The notes under the pieces are model-generated. The model was not told the DNA's origin. It saw only the letters and a program-made list of their open reading frames with translations, and searched no databases. From NCBI RefSeq assembly GCF_026242055.1, contig NZ_JAPJDL010000012.1, positions 35,054 to 99,053 on the forward strand: a stretch of DNA of 64,000 nt, written 5' to 3'. This document shows positions 44,150 through 52,953 of this stretch, piece by piece. The translations under genes and the position numbers were made by a program. Every line of letters starts with the position of its first letter. The first letter of the stretch is position 1. The stretch is from Lentzea sp. NEAU-D7. GTDB lineage: Bacteria > Actinomycetota > Actinomycetes > Mycobacteriales > Pseudonocardiaceae.

Positions 44150-45529
44150 ATGACAACTGCTACCACCGGCTATCCGGTGCACGTGCACGCACGGCTGGAG
44201 CCCGGCCTGAGTCGCTGGCTGTGGCTCGTCAAGTGGTTCCTCGCGATCCCGCACTACCTGTTGCTGGCGTTCCTGTGGCTGGGGTTCGCCCTCTTCAGCG
44301 TCGCGGCGTTCTTCGCGATCCTGTTCACCGGCCGCTATCCGCGGGTCCTGTTCGACTTCAACGTCGGCGTGCTGCGCTGGACGTGGCGGGTGGCGTACTA
44401 CACCTACGGGGCGCTGGCCACGGACCGCTACCCGCCGTTCAGCCTCGGCGAGGAGCCGGACTACCCGGCGACGCTCGACATCGCCTACCCCGAGCACCTG
44501 TCCCGGGGACTGGTGCTGGTGAAGTGGTGGCTGCTCGCGATTCCGCACTACCTGATCGTCGGGTTCTTCGTCGGTGGCGGCAGCTACGTCGCCTACCAGA
44601 CCGGCGAGACCGTCTACAACTCCGGCGGGCTGGTAGGCCTGATGGCGTTGTTCGCGGGCATCGCGCTGCTGTTCACCGGCCGGTATCCCCAGGGGCTGTT
44701 CGACTTCGTGCTGGGCATGGACCGCTGGGCGCTGCGCGTGGCGGCGTACGCGGGCCTGATGACCGACTCCTACCCGCCGTTCCGCTTCGACTCCGGAGGC
44801 GACGAGGCGGGAACGACGACGATCAGCCAGTCACCGCCACCACCGGCGCCGCCCGTGCGGGGCTGGTCGCCCGGCCGGGTCACCGCCGTGGTGATCGGAG
44901 CGCTGCTGCTGCTCACCGGTGGTGCCATCGGTGGAACGGGTGGGTTCGGCCTGTGGGCCGACCAGACGCAGCGCGACTCGTCCGGACTGCTGAGCACGAG
45001 GCCGGAGTCCTTCCAGGGCAACGGGTACGCGATCGAGTTCGGCACGCTGGAGCTGCGCTGGACCGACGCCGACTGGGTGCTGGCGGACAACTGGCTCGGT
45101 GACGTGCGGCTGAAGGCGGACAACGGAGTGTTCATCGGCATCGGCCGGACGGACGACGTCCGGCGGTATCTGTCCGGTGTGGAGCACGACGAGGTCAGCA
45201 TGACCGGCGACCGGATCACGTACTGGCACCGTGACGGTGGAGCGCCGTCAAACCCCGCCGCGCAGACCTTCTGGGCTGCCTCGGGCACCGGCGAGGTGAC
45301 CTGGCGAGCGGAACAGGGCAGCTGGACCGCGGTGGTGCTCAACACCGACCGCTCGCGCGGCGTCGACGCCGGCCTCGCGGCGCAGGCCGAGGTTCCGGCG
45401 CTGCGTCCGGTGTCCATCGGCCTGATGATCGGCGGAGGAGTCCTGTTCCTGGCGGGCCTGGTGCTGCTGGTGCTGGCCGTCGCGGGTGCTCAGCGACGCA
45501 GCAGCGGCACGACGACCTCGGTGACGTAG
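44150..45529 (+). CDS. Membrane protein with two DUF4389 domains
   Basis: The 459-residue protein has two DUF4389 units, each with WLWLVKWFLAIPHYLLLAFL or KWWLLAIPHYLIVGFFVGGG and FTGRYPRVLFDF or FTGRYPQGLFDF. Then comes a Pro-rich linker, a third membrane helix near residue 245, an extracytoplasmic beta-rich domain of about 150 residues and a final helix. Function is unknown. GGGAGGCAACG precedes the ATG. Its 3' end overlaps the convergent GyrI-like gene by 40 nt. Confidence 0.85.
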   Translation: MTTATTGYPVHVHARLEPGLSRWLWLVKWFLAIPHYLLLAFLWLGFALFSVAAFFAILFTGRYPRVLFDFNVGVLRWTWRVAYYTYGALATDRYPPFSLGEEPDYPATLDIAYPEHLSRGLVLVKWWLLAIPHYLIVGFFVGGGSYVAYQTGETVYNSGGLVGLMALFAGIALLFTGRYPQGLFDFVLGMDRWALRVAAYAGLMTDSYPPFRFDSGGDEAGTTTISQSPPPPAPPVRGWSPGRVTAVVIGALLLLTGGAIGGTGGFGLWADQTQRDSSGLLSTRPESFQGNGYAIEFGTLELRWTDADWVLADNWLGDVRLKADNGVFIGIGRTDDVRRYLSGVEHDEVSMTGDRITYWHRDGGAPSNPAAQTFWAASGTGEVTWRAEQGSWTAVVLNTDRSRGVDAGLAAQAEVPALRPVSIGLMIGGGVLFLAGLVLLVLAVAGAQRRSSGTTTSVT

Positions 45530-45960
45530 TGGTCGGGGTTCCGCTCCTCGTCCGGTCCGGTGAGGTACAGCTCCCTCGGCGGGCCGGACGGGGTGTGGCC
45601 GTGTTCGTGGATCCACCGGAAGACCGCTTCGTACGCGGCGGGAATCTTGTCGTAGGCACCGTGGTGCACCGTGCGCGCGGCCGGACCGCCTGCCAGGCCG
45701 ACGACGTCGACGGGGGCCTGGCCGGTGACCTCGCCGGAGATCGGCAGGTACAGGTCGAGCTCGAGGTCGCCCTCGGTGACCGGGTCCGGGTACGCGAGTT
45801 GCGGCGGACCGGAAGGCGCCACCTCCGCCGCGGTCGCGAAGTCGTAAAGCTGCTGCAACCCGCCGCCCACCGACGCGGCGATGTCGTGCGGGGACGTGCG
45901 CACGCTGAGGTGACATGCCGTCGTCGGGGACAACTCGGTGAGCGTGATGTCGTAGTTCAT
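45490..45960 (-). CDS. GyrI-like small-molecule-binding domain protein
   Basis: The 156-residue protein carries the SHS2-type GyrI fold: YDITLTELSPTTACHLSVRT, LDLYLPISGEVTG, GPAARTVHHGAYDKIPAAYE and RELYLTGPDEERNPDHYVTE. This is the effector domain of AraC/BmrR regulators, here without a DNA-binding domain, and may act as a hydrolase or ligand sink for small toxic molecules. It is divergent from the CBS gene at 46109 with a DevR-like box between. Confidence 0.85.
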   Translation of the reverse strand: MNYDITLTELSPTTACHLSVRTSPHDIAASVGGGLQQLYDFATAAEVAPSGPPQLAYPDPVTEGDLELDLYLPISGEVTGQAPVDVVGLAGGPAARTVHHGAYDKIPAAYEAVFRWIHEHGHTPSGPPRELYLTGPDEERNPDHYVTEVVVPLLRR

Positions 45961-45996
45961 GTGCCAGAGCATCCTGCGCCGTGTCCCGGTCCGGCA

Positions 45997-46010
45997 GGGT
46001 CGAAGGTCCA
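45997..46010. promoter_or_regulatory. DevR-like box GGGTCGAAGGTCCA
   Basis: It shares GTCGAAGGTCC with the box at 42034-42047. It lies 36 nt before the GyrI-like start and 98 nt before the CBS start. Confidence 0.5.
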
Positions 46011-46108
46011 TGACCGCCGGGGCGCAGAGAACTGGTCGCTTCCCGCTGTGCGGCGGAAGCTGAAGTCGCAGGCGGCGTGAGCTGTCCTGAGTGGACGGAG
46101 GAGTGCAC

Positions 46109-46681
46109 ATGCGAGCGTTCGACGTGATGTCCGCGCCCGCGGTGACCGTGTCGCCGGGGACGCCGATCGAGGAAGCCGCCGCACTCGTCGCCGAGCACGG
46201 TTTCGCGGCGCTGCCGGTGGTGGACGACCACGGCCGGCTCGTCGGCGTCGTGTCGGGCGAGGACCTGCTGCGCGAGGAGTTGCGGGCACGCCGCACCGCG
46301 CATCGGGTGAGCGACGCGATGAGCGATCCCGTCGTGGCTGTCGAGGCCGAGATGCCGGTGGGTGAGATCGCACGGCAGCTGCTCGGGCACCACTACCGGT
46401 CGTTGCCGGTCGTGGCCGGCGACCTGCTCGTCGGCGTGGTGAGCCGCGGAGACCTCCTGCGGGCGCTGACCCCGCAGGACGAGGTGACAGCGGCGGGGAT
46501 CAGCAAGCTGTTGTGCGACAACCTCGGCGCGCGGCCGTGGGACGTCGTCGTGGTGTCCGGGGCGGCCACCGTGCTCGGGCCGTTCACCGGTCGCGACGAG
46601 GAGCGGGCCGTGGCCGCGCTGGCGGAGAGCGTGCCCGGAGTGCGGTCCGTCGTGGTCCAGCCCTGTGCGGAGGACGTCTGA
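46109..46681 (+). CDS. CBS-pair protein with C-terminal BON-like region
   Basis: A 190-residue protein with CBS motifs HGFAALPVVDDHGRLVGVVS and HHYRSLPVVAGDLLVGVVSR and a C-terminal PWDVVVVSGAATVLGPFTGR that resembles the BON-like tails of its paralogues. GGAGGAG precedes the ATG. A flavodoxin gene follows after 10 nt and then a P-type ATPase, so CBS, flavodoxin and ATPase-hemerythrin probably form one operon. Confidence 0.92.
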   Translation: MRAFDVMSAPAVTVSPGTPIEEAAALVAEHGFAALPVVDDHGRLVGVVSGEDLLREELRARRTAHRVSDAMSDPVVAVEAEMPVGEIARQLLGHHYRSLPVVAGDLLVGVVSRGDLLRALTPQDEVTAAGISKLLCDNLGARPWDVVVVSGAATVLGPFTGRDEERAVAALAESVPGVRSVVVQPCAEDV

Positions 46682-46691
46682 GGAGGAGATC

Positions 46692-47216
46692 ATGAAGGTG
46701 CTGGTGGCCTATGCGACCGCGGCCGGCTCGACGGTGGGCGTCGCGACGCGCATCGCCGCGGTGCTGCGCACACATGGGCACGTGGTCGCCACTTACAGCG
46801 TGGACGAGATCACCGACGCGGACGGCTACGACGCCTACGTCGTCGGCAGCGCGGTCCACGACCAGGCCTGGCTGCCGTCCGGCGCCGCGTTCCTGGCGAG
46901 GGAACGCCGGACGTTGCGGGGCAAGCCGGTGTGGCTGTTCAGCGTCGGCCTGCCGGACTCCCTGCGCGGCCCGTTGCGCAGGTGGGCGGGCCTGGAGGAA
47001 CCGGTGATCCTCGCCCATCTGCGCGAGGACGTCGTGCCCGTCGAGCACCGGCTGTTCAGCGGGGTGGTGCGGGCGGAGATGCTCGGCAAGCTCGGGTCGC
47101 TGGTCTTCCGCGCCGTGGGCGGCCGGTTCGGTGACTTCCGCGACTGGCAGGAGATCGAGCGGTGGGCCGCCGACATCGCCGACGTGCTGGCCGACATCGA
47201 CGCCATGACCACGTGA
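46692..47216 (+). CDS. Flavodoxin-domain protein
   Basis: The 174-residue protein begins KVLVAYATAAGSTVGVATRI, the FMN phosphate loop, and contains DAYVVGSAVHDQAWLPSG and a C-terminal FGDFRDWQEIERWAADIADV. It belongs to the HemG/flavodoxin type like the gene at 43507. AGGAGGAG precedes the ATG. It is the second gene of the CBS-flavodoxin-ATPase operon and may supply electrons or sense redox state. Confidence 0.88.
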   Translation: MKVLVAYATAAGSTVGVATRIAAVLRTHGHVVATYSVDEITDADGYDAYVVGSAVHDQAWLPSGAAFLARERRTLRGKPVWLFSVGLPDSLRGPLRRWAGLEEPVILAHLREDVVPVEHRLFSGVVRAEMLGKLGSLVFRAVGGRFGDFRDWQEIERWAADIADVLADIDAMTT

Positions 47217-47241
47217 CCTGGGCGCACGGGAGGGCCGCGTG

Positions 47242-49533
47242 ATGAGCGCTGTGCTCGTGAAGGCGAGGCAGTGGGCAGGACCTGCGTTCCTCGTGCTCGT
47301 GGTGGCGCTGACCGCCGCGGGAGGCGTGCTGTGGTCCTGGCAACCCGGTGCCGCCGGGATCTGCTGGACCGCGGCGACTGTCGTGGCTCTCCTGCCCGCC
47401 GTCACCCGGGTGGTGGCGGACCTGCGTGCCAAGCGGTTCGGCGCGGACGTGCTCGCCGTGCTCGCCCTGGCCGGCACGCTGCTGGTCGGGGAGCACCTGG
47501 CGGGAGCGATGGTCGCGGTGATGCTCGGCACCGGGCACGCGCTCGACACCTTCGCACAGCGGAGGGCGAGGCGGGACATGAGCGCCCTGCTCGACCGCGC
47601 GCCGCGGTTCGCACAGGTACGCGTCGGTGACGACCTGCGGCGCGTTCCCGTGGACGAGGTCGTGCCGGGCGACGTGATCGCCGTCCGTCCCGGCGAGGTC
47701 GTACCGGTCGACGCGGTGCTGCTCGGCGACGCGGAGTTCGACGAGTCCGCCCTGACCGGGGAACCACTCGCGGTGCGCCGGCCGCGCGGGGACCAGGTCC
47801 GCAGCGGGGTCGTCGCGGCGGGCACCGCGGTCGACGTGCGCGCCATCGCCACCGCGGAGGACAGCACGTACGCCGGTGTGCTGCGATTGGCGGAGCAGGC
47901 AGCGGCCTCGACCGCGCCCGTGGTGCGGATCGCCGACCGGATCGCCGCCTTCTTCCTGCCGCTCGCGCTCGTGGTCGCCGCGCTGGCAGCCGTGCTCGCC
48001 CGCGACCCGGTGCGCGCGGTCGCCGTGCTCGTGACGGCGACACCGTGCCCGTTGCTGCTGGCCGTGCCCGTCGCGATCACCGCCGGGATGTCGCGCGCCT
48101 CGCGCGCGGGTGTGGTGATGCGGGACGGCCGGGCACTGGAAGCGCTGGGGAACGTGAGGATCGCACTGCTGGACAAGACCGGCACGGTGACCGAGGGACA
48201 TCCGGCCGTGGTGGGGGTGGTGCCCGCGCCGGGCTGGACCACCGAGCGGGTGCTGGAGATCGCCGCCGCGGTGGAGCACCTGTCGAGCCACGTCCTCGCC
48301 GCCGCCGTGGTGGACGCCGCGGCGGCGGCCGGCCTGCGGCCACCACCCGCGGTCGGCGTGCGGGAGCAACCGGGACGAGGGATGACCGGGTCGGTCGGCG
48401 GGCGGCGCGTCGTCGTGGGCAGGCGCGAGGAGAGCGGGGGAGCGGACTGGGAACGCGCGGTTGTCGCGCGAGCGGCTCTGGACGCGGCGACCGCGGTCTG
48501 GGTGGAGGTCGACGCCGAAGTCGCCGGTGCGGTGCTGCTGCGGGATCCGGTGCGCCGCGACGCGGCTCGCACGGTGCGCAGGCTGCGTGCCGCCGGCCTG
48601 CGCAGGATCGTGATGCTCACCGGTGACCGCACCGCCGTCGCGCAGGACGTCGCGGGAATGCTGGGATTCGACGACGTCGTGGCACGCTGCACCCCACAGG
48701 ACAAAGTGGACAGAGTGCGGGCGGAGAACATCAACGGTCTCACCGTCATGGTGGGCGACGGCATCAACGACGCCCCCGCACTCGCCGCGGCCGGTGTCGG
48801 CGTCGCGCTGGGGAACCGGGGATCGTCGGCGGCCGTGGAGGCCGCCGACGCGATCATCCTCGACGACCGCATCGACCGGCTCGCCGACGGTGTGGAGATC
48901 GCGGCGCGGGCGCGCCGGGTCGCGACGCAGAGCGCGCTGTGGGGCATGGGGCTGGCGCTGGCCGCGATGGGCCTGGCGGCGTTCGGGCTGCTCGCCCCCG
49001 TGGGCGGCGCGGTGGTGCAGGAGGTGATCGACGCCGCGGTGATCCTGCATTCGTTGCGCGCATTGCTGCCGGTGCGCCGCCTGCGGCTCAGCGAGGACAC
49101 GACGCGGCTCCTCCAGCGTTTCGACGCTGAGCACGAGGACCTGCGAGCTGCGCGGGAGGCCGTGCGGCTCGCCGCAGACGCGTTGTGCGCGCCCCTCACC
49201 GAGGAGGCGGTGGCCGCGGTGCGCCTGGCGCACGAGCTGATGGTGACGCGGGTGCTGCCGCACGAACACGCCGAGGAGGTGGAGCTGTACCCCGCCCTCG
49301 CCGAGGAGTTCGGTGACGCCGAGTCGACCGTGACGATGAGCAGGGGACATGCCGAGATCGAACGGCTCACCCGCAGGCTCGGCCGGCACCTGGCCGGGCA
49401 GGACGGTCCCGCGAACGAGAGCGTTGACGACCTGAGAGCCACCCTCTACGGGCTGGACGCCGTGCTGCGCCTGCACTTCGCCCAGGAGGAAGAGGCGTAC
49501 TTCGCGCTGGCCGAGCGCGCGCCACAGCCGTGA
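47242..49533 (+). CDS. P1B-type ATPase fused to a C-terminal hemerythrin domain
   Basis: The 763-residue protein has a P-type ATPase body: actuator motif DESALTGEP, the membrane TPCP motif in TATPCPLLLAVP, phosphorylation site LLDKTGTVTEGHP near residue 312, and hinge MVGDGINDAPALAAAGVG. It lacks an N-terminal metal-binding domain. From about residue 622 a four-helix hemerythrin-like domain follows, with histidines in AEHEDLR, LAHELM, LPHEHAEEVELYP, GHAEIERL and LRLHFAQEEEAYF, suited to a di-iron site that binds oxygen. The transported metal is unknown. An ATG at 47242 and a GTG at 47239 compete as start; the ATG has better spacing from GGGAGG. Confidence 0.9.
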   Translation: MSAVLVKARQWAGPAFLVLVVALTAAGGVLWSWQPGAAGICWTAATVVALLPAVTRVVADLRAKRFGADVLAVLALAGTLLVGEHLAGAMVAVMLGTGHALDTFAQRRARRDMSALLDRAPRFAQVRVGDDLRRVPVDEVVPGDVIAVRPGEVVPVDAVLLGDAEFDESALTGEPLAVRRPRGDQVRSGVVAAGTAVDVRAIATAEDSTYAGVLRLAEQAAASTAPVVRIADRIAAFFLPLALVVAALAAVLARDPVRAVAVLVTATPCPLLLAVPVAITAGMSRASRAGVVMRDGRALEALGNVRIALLDKTGTVTEGHPAVVGVVPAPGWTTERVLEIAAAVEHLSSHVLAAAVVDAAAAAGLRPPPAVGVREQPGRGMTGSVGGRRVVVGRREESGGADWERAVVARAALDAATAVWVEVDAEVAGAVLLRDPVRRDAARTVRRLRAAGLRRIVMLTGDRTAVAQDVAGMLGFDDVVARCTPQDKVDRVRAENINGLTVMVGDGINDAPALAAAGVGVALGNRGSSAAVEAADAIILDDRIDRLADGVEIAARARRVATQSALWGMGLALAAMGLAAFGLLAPVGGAVVQEVIDAAVILHSLRALLPVRRLRLSEDTTRLLQRFDAEHEDLRAAREAVRLAADALCAPLTEEAVAAVRLAHELMVTRVLPHEHAEEVELYPALAEEFGDAESTVTMSRGHAEIERLTRRLGRHLAGQDGPANESVDDLRATLYGLDAVLRLHFAQEEEAYFALAERAPQP

Positions 49534-49574
49534 AGGGAGCCTCCCCGACGTGAGACGTCGGGGAGGCTCCCTTC
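49532..49574. terminator. Perfect 20-bp bidirectional terminator
   Basis: Bases 49532-49551 (GAAGGGAGCCTCCCCGACGT) pair perfectly with 49555-49574 around the loop GAG. The stem begins within the ATPase stop codon and lies between convergent genes. Confidence 0.85.
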
Positions 49575-49588
49575 TGACACGCGAGGAG

Positions 49589-51388
49589 TCACCTCGGCTC
49601 GGGGCGGCGTCCACCCGCCAAGACCAGTGCACTGCCCACGAGGAGGCTGATCAGGCCTCCCAGCGCCAGCCAGGTCACCCCGGCGCCGGTCACCGCGAGG
49701 GGCGGCGTGCCGGTGTCCGCGCCCGGCGGTGCCGAGTCGGCGGGGGGTGCCGAGCCGGCGGGCGGCGCGGGGTCCGGGTCGGGCTGGTCGGGTCCGGGCA
49801 GGACGAAGAACGTGCGCTTGTAGTACCACTCCCACCAGGGTTCGTTGTCGCCGTTCTCCCCGTCCTGCACCACGAAGTTGTCCGGGTCGGAGTACACGAA
49901 CCGCCACGCTCCGACTATGCCGAAGCGGTAGATGCCCGCGGGGATCTGGTGGAACTCGAACCGGCCTCCGGCCGTGGTGACGTCCCTGGCGACGATCTCA
50001 CCGGTGACGCGGTCGGCCAGGTACACCTTCACCCCTGGCAACGCGACACCCGACGGCAGGCCCAGCAGCGGCTTGTAGCGGAAGACCGCCACGTGCCCGA
50101 CGACGCGGGACGCCATGCCTCCGGGAACGCGCGCGAACGCCGTCGCGGAGGCGTAGCCGTTCGAGCTGGGTGGCGCTCCGACCCGGCAGTCCGCGCGCAC
50201 GTGGCCCTGCGTCCGTGCCGCGGAGGTGATCCGCGCGGTCATCTCGAACGTCCTCGTCGCACCGGCCGGCAGCACCGCGCCGCGCGCCAGTTCACCCGCG
50301 TCGAACCCGGCCGCGGACGTGACGGTGCACTCGGCGGTGAGGTCGGTGAAGGTGCTGGTGCCGCTGTTGGTCAACGTCAGCAGCAGACGAGCCACGTCGT
50401 CCACCCGGTAGTCCTGCTGGGCGAACCGCATCGACGCCGTCAGCGTGCCCCATTCGATCTTCCGCACACCGCGCGCCACGACGTCGGGGTCGTCGGTCCC
50501 GTCGACCACCGCGGTCAGCCCGCCGAAGTGCCACCCCGGAGCGTCGAAGTAGGTCCAGTAGGTCCCACCGGGAAGGTCGAGGAAGGCGAAACGGCCGTCC
50601 GGGCCGGTGGTCGTGGTCCAGGAGTTGCTCAGTCCGTCGGACACCCGCACCGTGATGCCCGCGAGCGCCTCACCGGGGTCCGCGGCCTGGTCTCCGTCAG
50701 CGTCTCCGTAGACCAGTCCGCGGTAGGTGCCGCGGACGAACGTGATCGGCACGGAGATCGTCACCTCGTTGTCCGCCGGGTTCGCGTCCTGCTCGTCGCC
50801 GAGCGGCCGGACGGTGATCACGAGGCGCAGTTCGTCACCAGTGCCCGTCACCCGGCCGGTGAGACTGCCTTCGACGCTCTGACCCGGTTCGACGCGCATC
50901 CCGGACGGGTGGAACGGCGTCCAGTGGTGGGTGGAGAACTCGCCGGTGGACGTGACCACCGCCTGGTTGACGGCGGCGGAGCCCACGTTGGTGACGCGGA
51001 CCCCGGCGGTGATCTCCTCGTGGCCCAGGTAGGAGGGCTTGTCGAACCACGCCGTCAGCGTCAGGTCCGGCAGCTCCGCCCGGGGTGCCGCGGACGGTGT
51101 TCCCGGTGCGGGCGAGGTGGTGCCTTCCGGGTCTGCCGAAGGCGGGGCCTCGGGCCGGGACGGTGGTGCGGGTGACGTGCTGGTGGTGATCGTCGTGGAA
51201 GTGGTCGCCGGCGCGCTGGTGGCCGGGGGAGTGCTGGTCGCGGGTGGTGTGCTGGTGCCGGGCTCCGCCGGCGCCGTGGTCTCCGCTGTGCCGGGGCCGG
51301 CGTCGTCCGCCGTGGCGGGTCCGGTCGACACACCGAGGCAGAGCACCGCGGACAGCACGACGGCGCCTGCCGCACGAAGTGTTCGCAT
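49589..51388 (-). CDS. Sortase-anchored surface protein with SdrD B-like repeats
   Basis: This 599-residue exported protein has a signal peptide (cleavage near TATA-DD), a Thr/Pro/Ser-rich stalk to about residue 105, a CARDB-like domain (DLTLTAWFDKPSYLGHEEIT), an SdrD B-type domain (YRGLVYGDADGDQAADPGEA), a further Ig-like domain and a Cna-B-like domain (GVKVYLADRVTGEIVARDVT). It ends with a sorting signal LAVTG, a hydrophobic helix and RRPEPR. LAxTG is typical of actinobacterial class E sortase substrates. No sortase gene is in the window. Role in adhesion or wall structure is inferred. Confidence 0.85.
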   Translation of the reverse strand: MRTLRAAGAVVLSAVLCLGVSTGPATADDAGPGTAETTAPAEPGTSTPPATSTPPATSAPATTSTTITTSTSPAPPSRPEAPPSADPEGTTSPAPGTPSAAPRAELPDLTLTAWFDKPSYLGHEEITAGVRVTNVGSAAVNQAVVTSTGEFSTHHWTPFHPSGMRVEPGQSVEGSLTGRVTGTGDELRLVITVRPLGDEQDANPADNEVTISVPITFVRGTYRGLVYGDADGDQAADPGEALAGITVRVSDGLSNSWTTTTGPDGRFAFLDLPGGTYWTYFDAPGWHFGGLTAVVDGTDDPDVVARGVRKIEWGTLTASMRFAQQDYRVDDVARLLLTLTNSGTSTFTDLTAECTVTSAAGFDAGELARGAVLPAGATRTFEMTARITSAARTQGHVRADCRVGAPPSSNGYASATAFARVPGGMASRVVGHVAVFRYKPLLGLPSGVALPGVKVYLADRVTGEIVARDVTTAGGRFEFHQIPAGIYRFGIVGAWRFVYSDPDNFVVQDGENGDNEPWWEWYYKRTFFVLPGPDQPDPDPAPPAGSAPPADSAPPGADTGTPPLAVTGAGVTWLALGGLISLLVGSALVLAGGRRPEPR

Positions 51389-51474
51389 GGTTCCGATCTC
51401 CTCCCTGCCGGCCGGATCGCCGGGCGTGCACGAGCTCGTTCAGCGGTCCGGGCCGGCCGATGCGATGCCCGCCG

Positions 51475-52122
51475 TCAGGGCTTCGGATGGTTCGCGACCT
51501 CGACGGCGCCGAACAGCGCGGTGCCGTTGACGGTCAGCACCGGCGCGTCGTCGCGGAGCCGGTCGTTGTCGGTCTTGTCGACGATCCCGCCCATGAAGGG
51601 CAACCCACCCACGGAGACGCGCCACCCTTCGGGCACCAGCACCTCGACACCGCCGAAGAGGGCGAACGCGTCAATGCTCGCTTCGCCGTCCACGTGTGCC
51701 TCGCGCAGGTCGAGCGTGGCGCCGCCGAAGATGGCGGAGACGTCGGCGTGCCGCAGGTGCTGCGTGCGTTCACGGGTGGTGGTTCCGCTCAGGATCGCGA
51801 CCGGTGTGCGGGTGCCGTGGTGCCTGCGCAACCCCACGAGCACGGCGATGCCGGCGCACGCCAGCACCGTCGGCCACAGCAGGTCGCCGGTGGCCCACCC
51901 GAGCGTGCCCGTGAGCAGCACCAGCCCGGCCAGCGTGATGACGACGGAGCCGAGTGAGACCCGGCGCTGCGCGGCCATCGCCACGAGGCCGAGCCCCACC
52001 AGCGCGACGGGCCACCAGCGTCCGACGGCGTCGCCGGAGTCGAGCACGTCGGTCGCGTCGAGGATGCCGAAGACACCGAGTGCCACCAGCACCAGTCCCA
52101 TCCACACCCGGACGGGTCTCAT
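51475..52122 (-). CDS. LiaF/LiaI-like membrane protein
   Basis: The 215-residue protein has four membrane helices in the first 110 residues and a C-terminal cell-wall-active antibiotic-response-like domain with ADVSAIFGGATLDLREAHVD, ALFGGVEVLVPEGWRV and TALFGAVEV, the repeated FGG-V pattern of LiaF and YvqF proteins. LiaF-type proteins control envelope-stress signalling. The ATG overlaps the DUF4342 stop (ATGA), so the two are coupled. Confidence 0.85.
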   Translation of the reverse strand: MRPVRVWMGLVLVALGVFGILDATDVLDSGDAVGRWWPVALVGLGLVAMAAQRRVSLGSVVITLAGLVLLTGTLGWATGDLLWPTVLACAGIAVLVGLRRHHGTRTPVAILSGTTTRERTQHLRHADVSAIFGGATLDLREAHVDGEASIDAFALFGGVEVLVPEGWRVSVGGLPFMGGIVDKTDNDRLRDDAPVLTVNGTALFGAVEVANHPKP

Positions 52123-52394
52123 GACCGCGGCTCCTCCGGTGCGGTGCCGGTGCGGCGGTCGACCTCGATGGTCCACTCGCTCGCGATCGCGGCGACGGCA
52201 CCGATCGCGGTCACGACGGGGGCGGCGATCGCGGCGACGACACCGGCGGTCACCGGGATCTCCATCACGGTGTGCCCCTTGTCGTTCTTGAGGACGAGGC
52301 GCCGGACGTTGCCCTCGTGGATGAGCTCCTTGACCTTCTCCACGAGCGCTTCACCGCGCAGCTTGCTCACCTTGGTTTCCTGTTCGACGGTCAT
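52119..52394 (-). CDS. DUF4342 protein
   Basis: A 91-residue protein: EKVKELIHEGNVRRLVLKND then GHTVMEIPVTAGVVAAIAAP with a single membrane helix, the DUF4342 pattern. Function unknown; in other bacteria it is found beside LiaI/LiaF-type genes, as here. GGAAGGGAG precedes the ATG. GATGGTCCCGGACC about 80 nt upstream resembles a DevR half-site. Confidence 0.85.
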   Translation of the reverse strand: MTVEQETKVSKLRGEALVEKVKELIHEGNVRRLVLKNDKGHTVMEIPVTAGVVAAIAAPVVTAIGAVAAIASEWTIEVDRRTGTAPEEPRS

Positions 52395-52953
52395 GTCTGT
52401 CTCCCTTCCACCACCACCCTCTCGCCGGGAGCGCGCCTGCAGCAGTGCCCTCGGTCCCCTCCAGCCGCCGCGATGGTCCCGGACCGCCTCGGCATCCGCG
52501 AACGGCGATGCCGTGCTCACACCGGGATGAGGACGGGCGTCGCCGACCGGCCGTGCCACCCCGCCGCTGACGACCACGGCCCGCTGTTGGACCCCCCAGC
52601 ACGCCTCCGCGAGGTCATGGTCGTCTCCTTCTCGACCTCGCCGGTGCGATCACGGGCAGGGTGAACAACAGCGACCCCGGCACGGCCAGCGGGCGCTGCA
52701 GCACCAGATGAGGTCAGGGACCCGGTCGTCGGAGTTCTGCCCGGCGAGCGCGAGGTAGCCGAACGTCCTGGCGAGCGCCACGATCCGGCGCGCGAGCTCG
52801 TTGCGCAGCGGGCGTTCCACGATGTGCTGGTCGCCTGGTACGTCCTGTCGTCAGCGTGATCCCGGCGCCGCCGTGCGGGCAGGGCCGAAGTGCTCGCGCG
52901 GAGCGGGACGCCAGGCGGTGTCGCACCGGGATCTCCCTTGCTGCACTGGGTTC
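52395..52953. other. Intergenic region with possible gene remnant
   Basis: About 560 bases lie between the divergent DUF4342 and WS/DGAT genes. On the minus strand, 52700-52825 reads RRIVALARTFGYLALAGQNS, which looks protein-like but has no start, no recognisable family and loses coding character on both sides. GGTCCCC and GGTCCC half-sites occur near 52457-52480. Confidence 0.4.

Noticed and set aside
46584..49442. A 952-residue open frame on the minus strand
   Set aside because: It is the antisense of the flavodoxin and ATPase-hemerythrin genes; composition is Ser/Arg/Ala-rich with no domain, as expected from 70% GC.
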